In this document: piece after piece, positions 16,771 to 26,257 of the stretch
How the letters are laid out: every line of letters starts with the position of its first letter
How positions within the stretch are numbered: the stretch's first letter is position 1
Origin: Mycolicibacterium peregrinum
GTDB taxonomy: Bacteria; Actinomycetota; Actinomycetes; Mycobacteriales; Mycobacteriaceae
Assembly (NCBI RefSeq): GCF_001665625.1
Contig: NZ_LZSY01000179.1
Location: 1-64,000, forward strand
DNA length: 64,000 nt
Direction: 5' to 3'
The notes under the pieces: model-generated
The model's database searches: none
Seen by the model: the letters and a program-made list of their open reading frames with translations, nothing else
Told to the model about the DNA's origin: nothing
Made by a program: the position numbers and the translations under genes

Positions 16771-17295
16771 ATGACCGCATCTCCGTACGACAACCTGCCG
16801 AAGCTGCCGACGTTCACCCTGACCTCCGAATCGGTCACCGACGGTCAGCCGCTGGCCAACGACCAGGTCAGCGGGATCATGGGAGCCGGCGGTGCAGACG
16901 TGTCGCCGCAGCTGAGCTGGTCGGGCTTCCCGGCGGAGACCAAGAGCTTCGCCGTCACGGTGTACGACCCCGACGCGCCGACCGCCTCGGGCTTCTGGCA
17001 CTGGGCGGTGGCAGATCTGCCCGCCACGGTCACCGAACTGCCGGCCGGCGCCGGTGACGGCGGCGACCTGCCCGGTGGCGCCGTCACGCTCACCAATGAC
17101 GCGAGCCTGCGGCGCTACCTCGGTGCGGCACCGCCCGCCGGTCACGGCCCGCACCGCTACTACATCGCGGTCCATGCGCTGCCGGTGGAATCGTTGGAGC
17201 TGCCCGAGGGTGCCACCCCGGCCTACCTGGGCTTCAACCTCTTCGGTCAGGCGATCGCCCGTGCCGTCATCCACGGCACCTACGAGCAGAAGTAG
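16771..17295 (+). CDS. PEBP-family (YbhB/YbcL-like) protein
   Basis: A 174-residue phosphatidylethanolamine-binding-protein-like product. The ligand-site motifs YDPDAPTASGFWHWAV and GPHRYYIAVHAL are present. The start ATG is preceded by AGAGGGA. Bacterial members are small cytoplasmic proteins of uncertain function; the M. tuberculosis counterpart is the Rv2140c (TB18.6) type. It forms the same neighbour pair with the M20 peptidase as in M. tuberculosis. Confidence 0.92.
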   Translation: MTASPYDNLPKLPTFTLTSESVTDGQPLANDQVSGIMGAGGADVSPQLSWSGFPAETKSFAVTVYDPDAPTASGFWHWAVADLPATVTELPAGAGDGGDLPGGAVTLTNDASLRRYLGAAPPAGHGPHRYYIAVHALPVESLELPEGATPAYLGFNLFGQAIARAVIHGTYEQK

Positions 17296-17471
17296 CGGTA
17301 GGAGCTCACGCTCGGCGCACCGAGCCCACCAACAGATGTCCCGATCGCTCACGCCTGGGTTTCCCTGCTGGTCGTTTACAGCGCGGGCCCGCTCGCGCGA
17401 AGGTGGACCCATCACGGCGTCGCCATGACATGGCGATGGGCCGCCTTACTGGAGCGTCGAAGGAGCCCGGC

Positions 17472-18917
17472 ATGACCGTTGTCGATGATGGTGCGCGGGT
17501 CTTCATCGGAGGCCGGTTCCGGGCCGCCGCGGTATCCACGCCGGTGCTGGAAGCCGCCACTGGTGCGCGGCTCGGCGACGGCGCCGCCGCCGGCGAGGCC
17601 GAGGTCGACGCGGCAGTCGCAGCAGCGCGGGCCGCGCTGCCAGGCTGGGCTTCGACGTCGCCCGCTGACCGGGCGGCCGCCATGGGCCGGCTGGCTGATG
17701 AATTGCTGGCCCGGGCATCGTCGACGGATCAGCTGTGCACGCGGGAGAACGGCATGCCGATCCGCTTGTCGCGTGGCGCCAACGGCCTGTTCCCGGCGGG
17801 ACTACTGCGGTATTACGCCGGGTTAATCGAGGAGACCGCCGCCGAGGAGATTCGGCCCGCCGCGATCGGGCACACCATCGTGCGCCGTGAACCCGTCGGC
17901 GTGGTCGGGGCGATCGTGCCGTGGAACTACCCGCAGGCCCTGGCCGCGTTCAAGCTGGCCCCCGCGCTGGCGGCCGGCTGCACCGTTGTGCTCAAGGCTT
18001 CCCCGGAAACCGCTTTGGACGCATTGATTTTCGCCGAGGCCGCGCTGGCCGTCGGACTGCCCGCGGGAGTACTCAACGTCATCGCCGGCGGCCCTGACGC
18101 CGGCGCCCATCTGGTGTCGCATCCCGGTGTCGACAAGGTGTCGTTCACCGGGTCGACCGCTGTGGGGCGGCTCATCGCGCAGGAGTGCGGCCGGCTGCTG
18201 CGGACGGTCACACTGGAATTGGGCGGGAAGTCGGCGGCGGTCATCCTCGAGGACGCCGACCTGGATGCCACCATCAAGGGTCTGAAGAACGCGTCGTTCG
18301 TCAACAACGGACAGACCTGCCACCTGAATTCGCGGATTCTCGCGCCGAGGTCGCGCTACGCCGAGGTGGTCGACGCCCTGGCCGCCCTGACGACCGGGTT
18401 GAAAGTGGGTGACCCACTCGATAAGTCGACCGAGGTGGGGCCGCTGGTCAGCTCCCGTCAGCGTGACCGGGTACTGGGTTACATCGAAGCCGGCAAAGCC
18501 GACGGCGCGAGGCTCGTCGCCGGCGGTGGGATTCCGGCCGACCAGCCGGACGGCTGGTTCGTGTCACCGACGGTGTTCGCCGACGTCGACAATTCGGCGC
18601 GGATCGCCCAGGAGGAGATCTTCGGCCCGGTGCTCGCGGTCATCCCGTACGAGACCGAACAGCAGGCCGTCGAACTGGCCAACGACAGCGAGTACGGGTT
18701 GGGCGGAACGGTCTGGTCCGCCGATCCCGAACGCGCCACCGACATCGCCCGTGCGATCCATACCGGCACCGTGGGCATCAACGACTACCAACTGGACATC
18801 GCCGCACCGTTCGGCGGCGTCAAGGCCAGCGGGCTGGGCCGAGAGCTCGGCCCGGAGGGATTGGCCGCGTACCAGAGTCTGAAGTCGATCTACCGGGTCG
18901 GCCCGGCGGCAGAATAG
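17472..18917 (+). CDS. NAD(P)-dependent aldehyde dehydrogenase
   Basis: A 481-residue ALDH. Catalytic Cys283 lies in NNGQTCHLNSR and the general base Glu249 in TLELGGKSAAV; the cofactor segment VPWNYPQALAAFKLAPALA is present. ATG 17472 has GAAGGAG nine bases upstream. It oxidises an aldehyde to the carboxylic acid; substrate unknown. The thiolase-like gene starts 10 bases after its stop, so the two are probably cotranscribed. This pair is inserted between PEBP and pyrD relative to the M. tuberculosis order. Confidence 0.93.
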   Translation: MTVVDDGARVFIGGRFRAAAVSTPVLEAATGARLGDGAAAGEAEVDAAVAAARAALPGWASTSPADRAAAMGRLADELLARASSTDQLCTRENGMPIRLSRGANGLFPAGLLRYYAGLIEETAAEEIRPAAIGHTIVRREPVGVVGAIVPWNYPQALAAFKLAPALAAGCTVVLKASPETALDALIFAEAALAVGLPAGVLNVIAGGPDAGAHLVSHPGVDKVSFTGSTAVGRLIAQECGRLLRTVTLELGGKSAAVILEDADLDATIKGLKNASFVNNGQTCHLNSRILAPRSRYAEVVDALAALTTGLKVGDPLDKSTEVGPLVSSRQRDRVLGYIEAGKADGARLVAGGGIPADQPDGWFVSPTVFADVDNSARIAQEEIFGPVLAVIPYETEQQAVELANDSEYGLGGTVWSADPERATDIARAIHTGTVGINDYQLDIAAPFGGVKASGLGRELGPEGLAAYQSLKSIYRVGPAAE

Positions 18918-18927
18918 GAATTCGAAA

Positions 18928-20400
18928 GTGGCACTTGATCCCAGAACCCCGGTATTGGTCGGCTACGGCCAGGTCAACCAGCACGACGAGAACCCCGACA
19001 GCGAGCCGGTCGACCTGATGGAGGCCGCCGCCCGGGCTGCCGCCGATACCGCGGTGCTCGGAGCGGTCGACTCCGTACGGGTGGCCAACCTGCTGTCGTT
19101 GCGCTACCGGGATCCGGGCCTGCTGCTGGCCCAGCGGATCGGCGCACCCGATGCCGCGACCCGGTACACCCCGGTCGGCGGCAATGTGCCGCAGTCGCTG
19201 GTCAACCAGGCCTGCCTGGACATCCAGCAGGGCCGCAACGATGTGGTTCTGATCGCCGGTGGCGAAACCTGGCGTACCCGAAGCAGATTGAAGTCCCGCG
19301 GTGAGCGGCTGGCCGGAACCGAACAGGACGAGTCGGTGCCGATGGCGCCCAGCGATCCGGAGTTCGAGATGGCCGGGCCGGCCGAGATCCGGATCGGCCT
19401 GGTGGCGCCGTCGCACGTCTACCCGATGTTCGAGCAGGCCCTGCGGATCGCGGCGGGGGAGCAGCCTGACGACCACCGCCGCCGGATCGGTGAGCTGTGG
19501 TCGCGCTTCAGCCACGTCGCCGAGGGCAATCCGCATGCCTGGAGCCGGCAGGCGGTCCCGGCCGACGAGATCTGGCAGCCGGGTCCGTCGAACCGGATGA
19601 TCAGCTGGCCCTACACCAAGCTGATGAACTCCAACAACATGGTCGACCAGGGTGCCGTGCTGATCCTCACGTCGGTGGAGAAGGCGACGGAGTTGCAGAT
19701 CCCCAGGGAGCGTTGGGTTTTCCCATATGCGGGCACGGACGCGCACGACACCTACCTGATCGGGCAGCGGGCGAGTTTCGCCGGGTCGCCGGCGATCCGG
19801 GTCGCCGGTCGTCGGGTATTGGAGCTCGCCGGTGTGGGTGTCGACGATCTGGCGGCGGTGGACGTGTACTCGTGCTTCCCGTCGGCGGTCCAGGTGGCTG
19901 CCAAGGAACTGGGGCTGCCGCTGGACGATCCGCAGCGTCCGCTGACGGTGACCGGCGGCCTGACCTTCGCCGGCGGACCGTGGAACAACTACGTGTCGCA
20001 TTCCATCGCCACGATGGCCGAACGGCTGACGGCCGACCCCGGTCAGTTGGGCCTGATCACCGCCAACGGCGGCTACCTGAGCAAGCACAGTTTCGGCATC
20101 TACAGCACCGAACCTCCCCAAGAACAATTCCGTTGGGAAGATGTGCAATCCGAGGTCGATGCGGAGCCGACGGTGGTGGCCGAGGACGGCTGGTCGGGCA
20201 CCGGGACGGTGGAGACCTGGACCACGCCGTTCAACCGGGACGGCGAGCCCGAGAAGGTGTTCGTCGCCGTCCGAACCCCCAGCGGTAGCCGCGCGCTCGC
20301 GGTTGTCTCCGATCTGTCCCAGGTCGAGGCCAGCATCCGTGAGGACATCGCGGGCGCCAAGGTCACCGTCAAGCCTGACGGTACTGCCGGTCTGGAGTAG
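18928..20400 (+). CDS. Thiolase-like acetyl-CoA acetyltransferase family protein
   Basis: A 490-residue protein with GTG start, thiolase-superfamily fold signals (LVGYGQVNQ at the N-terminus, DVYSCFPSAVQVAAKELGL, and LITANGGYLSKHSFGIY). At the place of the usual nucleophilic Cys motif it reads PVGGNVPQSLVNQAC, so the canonical active-site Cys appears replaced. The C-terminal 90 residues form an extra domain seen in this mycobacterial subfamily. It may bind or transfer acyl-CoA without classical thiolysis (inference). It follows the aldehyde dehydrogenase closely. Confidence 0.82.
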   Translation: MALDPRTPVLVGYGQVNQHDENPDSEPVDLMEAAARAAADTAVLGAVDSVRVANLLSLRYRDPGLLLAQRIGAPDAATRYTPVGGNVPQSLVNQACLDIQQGRNDVVLIAGGETWRTRSRLKSRGERLAGTEQDESVPMAPSDPEFEMAGPAEIRIGLVAPSHVYPMFEQALRIAAGEQPDDHRRRIGELWSRFSHVAEGNPHAWSRQAVPADEIWQPGPSNRMISWPYTKLMNSNNMVDQGAVLILTSVEKATELQIPRERWVFPYAGTDAHDTYLIGQRASFAGSPAIRVAGRRVLELAGVGVDDLAAVDVYSCFPSAVQVAAKELGLPLDDPQRPLTVTGGLTFAGGPWNNYVSHSIATMAERLTADPGQLGLITANGGYLSKHSFGIYSTEPPQEQFRWEDVQSEVDAEPTVVAEDGWSGTGTVETWTTPFNRDGEPEKVFVAVRTPSGSRALAVVSDLSQVEASIREDIAGAKVTVKPDGTAGLE

Positions 20401-20411
20401 GGCGGCGGGAC

Positions 20412-21476
20412 TCAGCGTGCAGCAGAACCCACGGCGTCGCTCAGCGACGTGAACCCACCGGCGTGCAACCGCTCGGCGACGCCGTCGTGGATCTGCTTGG
20501 CCCACAATCCGCCGCCGTAGATGAACCCCGTGTAGCCCTGGAGAAGCGTCGCCCCGGACGTGATCCGCTCCCACGCGTCGTCGGCGGTTTCGATGCCGCC
20601 GACGCTGATCAGCACGAGCTTGTCGCCCACCCGCCGGTACAACTGGCGCAGCACCTGCAGCGATCGGTGCGCCACGGGGCGTCCCGAGATTCCGCCGGTG
20701 CCGAGGTCGGCGACACCAGGCGTGGCCAGCCCGTCCCGCGAGATGGTGGTGTTGGTGGCGACAATCCCGGCGAGGTCCAATTCGACTGCCAGATCCGCGA
20801 TTTCGTCGATATCGGCATCGGAGAGGTCGGGGGCGATCTTGACCAACACGGGCTTGTGCGTCTCGGCCTTGACCGCTGCCAGGATCGGGCGCAGCGATTC
20901 CACCGCCTGCAGATCCCGCAATCCGGGGGTGTTGGGGGAGCTGACGTTGACGACGACATAGGCGGCCAGTGCGCTCACCAGTCGGGTGCTCTCGGCGTAG
21001 TCGGCCACCGCGTCCTCGGGTGGCGTCACCTTGGTCTTGCCGATGTTCACCCCGATCGGCACCTCGGGGGTGTGCCGGGCCAGTCGGATGGCCAACGCCC
21101 CGGCGCCCTCGTTGTTGAAGCCCATCCGGTTGAGCAGCGCGTGGTCGTCGGGCAGCCGGAACAGCCGCGGCTCGGGGTTGCCCGGTTGTGGTTGCGCCGT
21201 GACGGTGCCGACCTCGGCGTACCCGAAGCCCAGCGCGCCCCACGTCTGCAGGCCACGGCCGTCCTTGTCGAACCCGGCGGCCAGCCCCATCGGGCCGGGG
21301 AACCGCACTCCGAACACCGTGCTGGCCAGTACGGGATCGGTGGGCGCCAACCGTCGCTCCAGCGCCCGACGCAGGAAGGCGGGACCGGTGACGGTGCGCA
21401 GCAGGGTGAACACCCACAGGTGGATCCGTTCCGGCGGCACCAGGAACAGCGCCCGCCGCAGGGCCGCGTAGATCAC
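20412..21476 (-). CDS. pyrD: Dihydroorotate dehydrogenase (quinone), class 2
   Basis: A 354-residue enzyme catalysing the fourth step of pyrimidine synthesis, oxidising dihydroorotate with FMN and passing electrons to menaquinone. The N-terminal amphipathic membrane-association region (residues 1-40) and the class 2 active-site segment VVNVSSPNTPGLRDLQ with Ser as base are seen. FMN motifs include GVNIGKTK and SVGGIETADDAWE. GTG at 21476 overlaps the stop of the small DUF5703 gene (GTGA). It lies in an lppL-DUF5703-pyrD coupled cluster. Confidence 0.96.
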   Translation of the reverse strand: MIYAALRRALFLVPPERIHLWVFTLLRTVTGPAFLRRALERRLAPTDPVLASTVFGVRFPGPMGLAAGFDKDGRGLQTWGALGFGYAEVGTVTAQPQPGNPEPRLFRLPDDHALLNRMGFNNEGAGALAIRLARHTPEVPIGVNIGKTKVTPPEDAVADYAESTRLVSALAAYVVVNVSSPNTPGLRDLQAVESLRPILAAVKAETHKPVLVKIAPDLSDADIDEIADLAVELDLAGIVATNTTISRDGLATPGVADLGTGGISGRPVAHRSLQVLRQLYRRVGDKLVLISVGGIETADDAWERITSGATLLQGYTGFIYGGGLWAKQIHDGVAERLHAGGFTSLSDAVGSAAR

Positions 21477-21742
21477 AGCGAAGGCGCCTGGGGTGTGCCC
21501 GGCATGGATGACGCGGATTTCTTGCGGCGCAACAGCACCCGTCGGCTCCCATCTGTGTAGGCCCGCACCCGGGTCAGTTCCCAGCCGCGGTACTCAGCCT
21601 CGATCGACAAGCGGATCGAGGCGCTGATCCTCGTGACATCCGGCGGTAGCCGCAGCGGAATCCAGTCGTATTCCTCGGAATGGTCCTCGGCGACGACCTT
21701 GTCCCATCCCGGGGGCATGCGACCCTGCTGGATGGTGGTCAT
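21473..21742 (-). CDS. DUF5703-type small protein
   Basis: An 89-residue protein with a conserved-looking core (WDKVVAEDHSEEYDWIPLRL then WELTRVRAYTDGSRRVLLRR), no signal peptide and no membrane segment. Its ATG overlaps the lppL stop (ATGA) and its stop overlaps the pyrD start (GTGA), so it is translated in a coupled chain between them. The function is unknown. Confidence 0.85.
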   Translation of the reverse strand: MTTIQQGRMPPGWDKVVAEDHSEEYDWIPLRLPPDVTRISASIRLSIEAEYRGWELTRVRAYTDGSRRVLLRRKKSASSMPGTPQAPSL

Positions 21743-22767
21743 GGGTGACCCGACGCGCTACCGATCACCTGAACCCCGGCTCCGGACCCCGACACCACGT
21801 AGAGGGTGTCGGTCCTGTCGTCGTAGGCCAGGGAGTTCGGTTGCTGCACGGTTCGATAACGCACCTTTTCCACCGGTATGCCGGTGGAGAGATCGTAACC
21901 AATCACGTTATTGGTCGCGGTTTGCGACACCCAGGCCAGCTTGTCGGATCCGGCCAGGCCGTAGGGGGAGGCGGGCACCGGGTAACGCTGCCGCATGATC
22001 AACGGGTCTGCGCCGAACACCAGTAGCTCGTCACCGCGGGTGTCGGCGACGAGGACCCGCCCGCGCGCGTCGGCGGCGAGCGTGGTGGCGCCTTCGCCGG
22101 CCCGCAGTGCCTGCGCGGCCTTGGTCCCGCTGGGGTTGACGGCCGTCACCGAGGTCTGGCCGCGATCCAGAACCACCGCGGTGTTTCCTTGTGTGACAAG
22201 CGAATCGACCCGTGCGAAGATCTTGAGCTGGGCAGCCACTGCGTGGTCGCTGCCCAATGTGTAGACCGCTCCGTCTGCGCTGCCCAGCACCGGATTGCCG
22301 TCGGCGCGCAGTGCGATCGCCGTGAAGTCGACGCCCTGTGCGCCGTCCACGTCGATTTTGCTGGCCTTGGCATCGGCCAGGTCGACCCGGAAGTACCCGC
22401 CACGGGTGGACGCCAGGACATCACCCTTGCCGTCGACGCTGAGCGCGGTGGCCGCGGGCATCAGCGTCACCTCGCGCGATGCCCGGCCGGTGGCCAACAG
22501 ACTCAGCGTCGACTGACCTTCGGACGCGGGGGACAGAACGGCCAGTGTGCCGGTTGCTGGGTCGAATACCGCACTCACAGCATGTCCGCGTAATTGTCGG
22601 ATCTGGCCGTCCGGCGCGGCGGTGACAGGAGGCGAAACCGCAGCCTGAGCGGGCTCGATGGTGGGCGGCGGGGTGTCGGCGGGGTTGGACGTGCAGCCCG
22701 CGGTGAGCAGCAGGGCCAGCGCAACGAGGCCGGCGCGAACTGGCTGACCTGCAAGAATTGGGCGCAA
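21739..22767 (-). CDS. lppL: LppL-type lipoprotein, beta-propeller
   Basis: A 342-residue secreted lipoprotein. The signal peptide ends in a lipobox (LLTAGC, Cys25) followed by a Pro/Thr-rich linker. The rest has repeated short strand patterns such as VLVADTRGDELLVFG and AYDDRTDTLYVVSGSG, as in YncE-like beta-propellers. The start is a TTG at 22767 (no better start with signal peptide is seen). It sits immediately upstream of pyrD as Rv2138 does in M. tuberculosis. The ligand is unknown. Confidence 0.88.
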   Translation of the reverse strand: MRPILAGQPVRAGLVALALLLTAGCTSNPADTPPPTIEPAQAAVSPPVTAAPDGQIRQLRGHAVSAVFDPATGTLAVLSPASEGQSTLSLLATGRASREVTLMPAATALSVDGKGDVLASTRGGYFRVDLADAKASKIDVDGAQGVDFTAIALRADGNPVLGSADGAVYTLGSDHAVAAQLKIFARVDSLVTQGNTAVVLDRGQTSVTAVNPSGTKAAQALRAGEGATTLAADARGRVLVADTRGDELLVFGADPLIMRQRYPVPASPYGLAGSDKLAWVSQTATNNVIGYDLSTGIPVEKVRYRTVQQPNSLAYDDRTDTLYVVSGSGAGVQVIGSASGHP

Positions 22768-22890
22768 CGGAGGGCTCTCGGTCGGAATCGGATGGTCGGT
22801 GACGTGCAGGAATCCAGTCTAGGCATGGCGCTGGATCTGAAATGGTCGCGTCTGCAACCATCGCGGCATAAGTAGAGGTATGGTTCGATC

Positions 22891-23202
22891 ATGACCCTCG
22901 CCGCAGACCGGGAACTGGGTAACCGAGAGTTTGCTATGGAGGATATTTCCACTGGTGTACACGCCAGTGGGTTTGGCCAAGTTGGCGATGGCCGGAGTTT
23001 TTCTTTCCATATCGAACGTCAGCAACTCGTGATCGAGGTCTACCGTCCGCGGCTGTCCGGCCCCGTTCCGGTCGAGGACGATGTGGTGGCCATGGCCACC
23101 CGCAAACTGACCGATATCGACCTGTCTGACGAACGCAGCCTCTCGGCAACCGTCCGAGACGCGGTAGCCGACGCGCAACGGGTTTCGCGCGCCACTCGCT
23201 GA
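22891..23202 (+). CDS. Conserved mycobacterial hypothetical (Rv2137c-like by position)
   Basis: A 103-residue acidic protein without signal peptide, membrane segment or recognised domain. ATG at 22891; an in-frame ATG at 22936 is possible. It lies just upstream of uppP (37 bases), in the same position as Rv2137c. Function unknown. Confidence 0.7.
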   Translation: MTLAADRELGNREFAMEDISTGVHASGFGQVGDGRSFSFHIERQQLVIEVYRPRLSGPVPVEDDVVAMATRKLTDIDLSDERSLSATVRDAVADAQRVSRATR

Positions 23203-23239
23203 CGCATCGCACTGCCCGCGTCACGGTACGGTCGTCGGC

Positions 23240-24088
23240 GTGACTGACGTCGGTGCCATGTCCTGGCTGCAAGTGGTTGTGTTGTCGATTGTCCAGGGGC
23301 TCACCGAGTTTCTGCCGGTCTCGTCCTCGGGGCACCTCGCGATCACCTCGCGGGTGTTCTTCGACGACGACGCGGGCGCGTCGTTCACGGCGGTCACCCA
23401 GCTGGGCACCGAGCTGGCGGTGCTGGTGTACTTCGCCAGGGATATCGGCCGGATCATCAAGGCCTGGTTCGCGGGGCTGTTCGATGCGGCATACCGGTCC
23501 TCCGACTACTGGCTGGGCTGGTGGGTGATCATCGGCAGCATTCCGATCGGAGTGTTCGGCCTGCTGTTCAAGGATGAAATCCGTACCGGCGCACGGAATC
23601 TGTGGCTGGTGGCGTCGGCGCTGATCGTGTTCTCGGCGGTGATCGCCGCGGCCGAGTACTACGGCAGGCAGGTTCGCCGCGTCGAGCAGCTGACCTGGCG
23701 CGACAGCATCATTGTCGGCCTGGCCCAGTGCCTGGCCCTGGTGCCGGGGGTCTCCCGCTCGGGCGCGACCATCAGCGCCGGGCTCTTCCTCGGCATGGAG
23801 CGCGAGCTGGCTGCCCGGTTCGGCTTCCTGCTCGCGATCCCCGCGGTGTTCGCCTCCGGCATCTTCTCGCTGCCCGATGCCTTCCACCCGGCCGGAGACG
23901 GAATGAGCGCCAGCGGCGCCCAGCTACTGGTGGCCACCGTGATCGCGTTCGTCGTCGGCTTCGCGGCGATCGCCTGGTTCCTGAAATTCCTGGTGTCGCA
24001 CAGCATGTACTGGTTCGTCGGCTACCGGGTGGTGCTGGGTGTGGTGGTGCTGGCCCTGCTGGGCACCGGGGTGGTCGCAGCGCAGTGA
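23240..24088 (+). CDS. uppP: Undecaprenyl-diphosphatase
   Basis: A 282-residue integral membrane enzyme of the BacA/UppP family, which dephosphorylates undecaprenyl (in mycobacteria decaprenyl) diphosphate to recycle the peptidoglycan carrier; it also gives bacitracin tolerance in characterised homologues. Motifs QGLTEFLPVSSSGHL and PGVSRSGATISAGL are intact, with about eight hydrophobic segments. GTG 23240 is taken; ATG 23258 (MSWLQVV) is a plausible shorter start. Confidence 0.95.
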   Translation: MTDVGAMSWLQVVVLSIVQGLTEFLPVSSSGHLAITSRVFFDDDAGASFTAVTQLGTELAVLVYFARDIGRIIKAWFAGLFDAAYRSSDYWLGWWVIIGSIPIGVFGLLFKDEIRTGARNLWLVASALIVFSAVIAAAEYYGRQVRRVEQLTWRDSIIVGLAQCLALVPGVSRSGATISAGLFLGMERELAARFGFLLAIPAVFASGIFSLPDAFHPAGDGMSASGAQLLVATVIAFVVGFAAIAWFLKFLVSHSMYWFVGYRVVLGVVVLALLGTGVVAAQ

Positions 24089-24142
24089 TCCCGACCGTGC
24101 AAGCTGAACTGTGACCGACGAGCGCTGGCGCAAGGAGCCGAT

Positions 24143-24814
24143 ATGACCGTGATCCTGCTGAGGCACGGCCGCTCGACCTCGAACACCGCGCACACCCTGG
24201 CGGGCCGGAGCGAGGGCGTCGACCTCGACGAGCGCGGTACCGAACAGGCCGCCGGCCTCGTCGCGCGCATCGGGGAGCTGCCGGTGACCGCGATCGTGCA
24301 CTCTCCGCTGCTGCGTTGCGTGCGCACCGTTGCGCCGCTGGCTGAGGCGCTGTCCCTGGAGCCGGTCGTCGACGAACGGCTGACCGAGGTGGACTACGGC
24401 AGCTGGACCGGGCGCGCCATCGGCGAACTGGTGAAGGAACCCCTGTGGTCAGTGGTCCAGCAGCAGCCCAGCGCGGCGGTGTTCCCCGAGGGTGAGGGGC
24501 TGGCCCAGGTTCAGGCCCGGGCGGTCGCCGCGGTGCGCGAACGCGACCGCGCCTTGGCCGAGGAACACGGCGCCGACGTGCTGTGGCTGGCCTGCACGCA
24601 CGGCGACGTGATCAAGGCGGTGCTTGCCGACGCGTTGGGTGTGCACCTGGACGGGTTCCAGCGCATCACCGCCGATCCGGCATCGATGAGCGTGATCCGC
24701 TACACCGAACTGCGCCCATTCGTGATGCACATCAACCACACCGGGACGCAATTGAGCGCCGGCCTTGCCGCCAAACCCGCCACCGACGCCGTGGTGGGTG
24801 GGTCCACCAACTGA
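24143..24814 (+). CDS. Histidine phosphatase-family protein (Rv2135c-like)
   Basis: A 223-residue phosphoglycerate-mutase-like protein. The catalytic RHG motif (ILLRHGRSTSN) at residues 6-9 and the second His in ACTHGDVIKAV are present. ATG follows GGAGCCGAT. Members of this clade are mostly phosphatases rather than mutases. Its position between uppP and the DUF3090 gene is conserved with M. tuberculosis. Confidence 0.9.
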   Translation: MTVILLRHGRSTSNTAHTLAGRSEGVDLDERGTEQAAGLVARIGELPVTAIVHSPLLRCVRTVAPLAEALSLEPVVDERLTEVDYGSWTGRAIGELVKEPLWSVVQQQPSAAVFPEGEGLAQVQARAVAAVRERDRALAEEHGADVLWLACTHGDVIKAVLADALGVHLDGFQRITADPASMSVIRYTELRPFVMHINHTGTQLSAGLAAKPATDAVVGGSTN

Positions 24815-24849
24815 CCCGCGGTACCGATACCGGTATTTTGGAAGGTGCC

Positions 24850-25437
24850 ATGGCCCGCGCAATTCACGTCTTCCGCACTCCCGACCGTTTCGTGGCCGGG
24901 ACCGTCGGCCAACCCGGTAACCGAACTTTCTACCTGCAAGCTGTCCACGACAAACGGGTGATCTCGGTGATCTTGGAGAAGCAGCAGGTCGCGGTGCTGG
25001 CCGAACGCATCGCCGCCCTGTTGACCGAGATCAACCGCCGCTTCGGCACACCGATCCCGCCCGACACCGGTGAAGTCAGCGATCTGCTGCCCTTGGTCAC
25101 GCCGGTCGACGCCGAGTTCCGGGTCGGCACGATGGGGCTGGGCTGGGATTCGGAAGCACAGACCGTGGTGGTCGAGCTGCTGGCGGTCTCTGAAGGCGAG
25201 TTCGATGCCTCGGTGGTCCTCGACGACGCGGAGGACGGTCCCGACGCGGTGCGGGTGTTCCTCAGCCCGGAGTCGGCCCGGGAGTTCGCCACCCGATCCA
25301 ACCGGGTGATCTCGGCCGGACGCCCGCCCTGCCCGCTGTGCGATGAGCCACTGGATCCCGACGGCCACATCTGTGTGCGCACCAACGGCTATCGGCGCGG
25401 TGAGGTGGCCGGGTCCGAAGATGACGCAGATTCCTAG
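24850..25437 (+). CDS. DUF3090-family protein (Rv2134c-like)
   Basis: A 195-residue actinobacterial protein of unknown function. The N-terminal HVFRTPDRFVAGTVGQPG motif and a C-terminal C-x2-C (PPCPLCDEPLDPDGHIC), possibly a metal-binding knuckle, are typical. The next gene starts inside its last 17 bases, so the two are translationally linked. Together with the next two genes this set is conserved across Actinobacteria. Confidence 0.92.
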   Translation: MARAIHVFRTPDRFVAGTVGQPGNRTFYLQAVHDKRVISVILEKQQVAVLAERIAALLTEINRRFGTPIPPDTGEVSDLLPLVTPVDAEFRVGTMGLGWDSEAQTVVVELLAVSEGEFDASVVLDDAEDGPDAVRVFLSPESAREFATRSNRVISAGRPPCPLCDEPLDPDGHICVRTNGYRRGEVAGSEDDADS

Positions 25438-26257
25438 CCCCGATCCGGATCCCGACCCCGACGATGACGCGGTCCTGGCCGACGGTGAGTTGACGGTGAT
25501 CGGCCGCATCCGGTCGGCCAGCAACGCCACCTTCCTGTGTGAGGCCAACCTGGGTGCGCGGCAGGTGCACTGCGTGTACAAGCCGATCCGGGGTGAGGCG
25601 CCGCTCTGGGATTTCCCCGATGGCACCTTGGCCGGCCGTGAGCTGGCCGCCTACCTGGTATCGGCCGCATTGGGTTGGAATGTCGTTCCCCGCACCATTA
25701 TTCGTGACGGGCCGGCCGGTCCGGGCATGCTGCAGCTGTGGGTGGACCAGCCAGGTGATCAGGTGGGGGACGAGCCGGATTCTGGCCCGGACCTGGTGGA
25801 CCTGCTCCCGGCCGGGCACCTGCCGCCGGGCTTCCTGCCGATCCTGCAGGCCTACGACTACGCCGGCGACGAGGTGACGCTGGTGCACGCGGACGATCCG
25901 CGACTGTTCCGGATGGCCGTGTTCGACGTGCTGATCAACAACGCCGACCGTAAGGGCGGGCACATCCTGGCCGGTCTCGACGGCGCGGTCTACGGCGTCG
26001 ACCACGGGGTGAGCCTGCACGTCGAGGACAAGCTGCGGACCGTGCTGTGGGGCTGGGCCGGCAAGCCCGTCGACGACGAGATTCTGGCCGACGTCACCGC
26101 GCTGCGGGACGGGTTCGGTGACCTGGCAGAGCAGTTGTGCGCACACATCACCGACGCCGAGACTGCCGCACTGCGGTCCAGAATCGTTGGGCTACTGCGC
26201 AATCCCGTCATGCCGACACCGGATCGGCATCGCCCGATCCCGTGGCCGGCGTTCTAG
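25421..26257 (+). CDS. SCO1664-family protein, kinase-like fold (Rv2133c-like)
   Basis: A 278-residue protein related to the SCO1664 family, distantly similar to PI3/PI4-kinases. ATP-site-like features include VYKPIRGEAPLWDFPDG (Lys), VLINNADRKGGHIL (catalytic-loop-like) and VYGVDHGVSLH (metal-binding Asp). ATG at 25421 overlaps the DUF3090 gene. The activity is unproven; a phosphotransfer role is inferred from motif pattern only. Confidence 0.88.
   Translation: MTQIPSPDPDPDPDDDAVLADGELTVIGRIRSASNATFLCEANLGARQVHCVYKPIRGEAPLWDFPDGTLAGRELAAYLVSAALGWNVVPRTIIRDGPAGPGMLQLWVDQPGDQVGDEPDSGPDLVDLLPAGHLPPGFLPILQAYDYAGDEVTLVHADDPRLFRMAVFDVLINNADRKGGHILAGLDGAVYGVDHGVSLHVEDKLRTVLWGWAGKPVDDEILADVTALRDGFGDLAEQLCAHITDAETAALRSRIVGLLRNPVMPTPDRHRPIPWPAF

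Noticed and set aside
18820..21552. A 910-codon open frame on the minus strand across the thiolase-like and pyrD genes
   Set aside because: Arg/Gly/Pro-rich product typical of an antisense frame in high-GC DNA; the genes on the proper frames have clear families.
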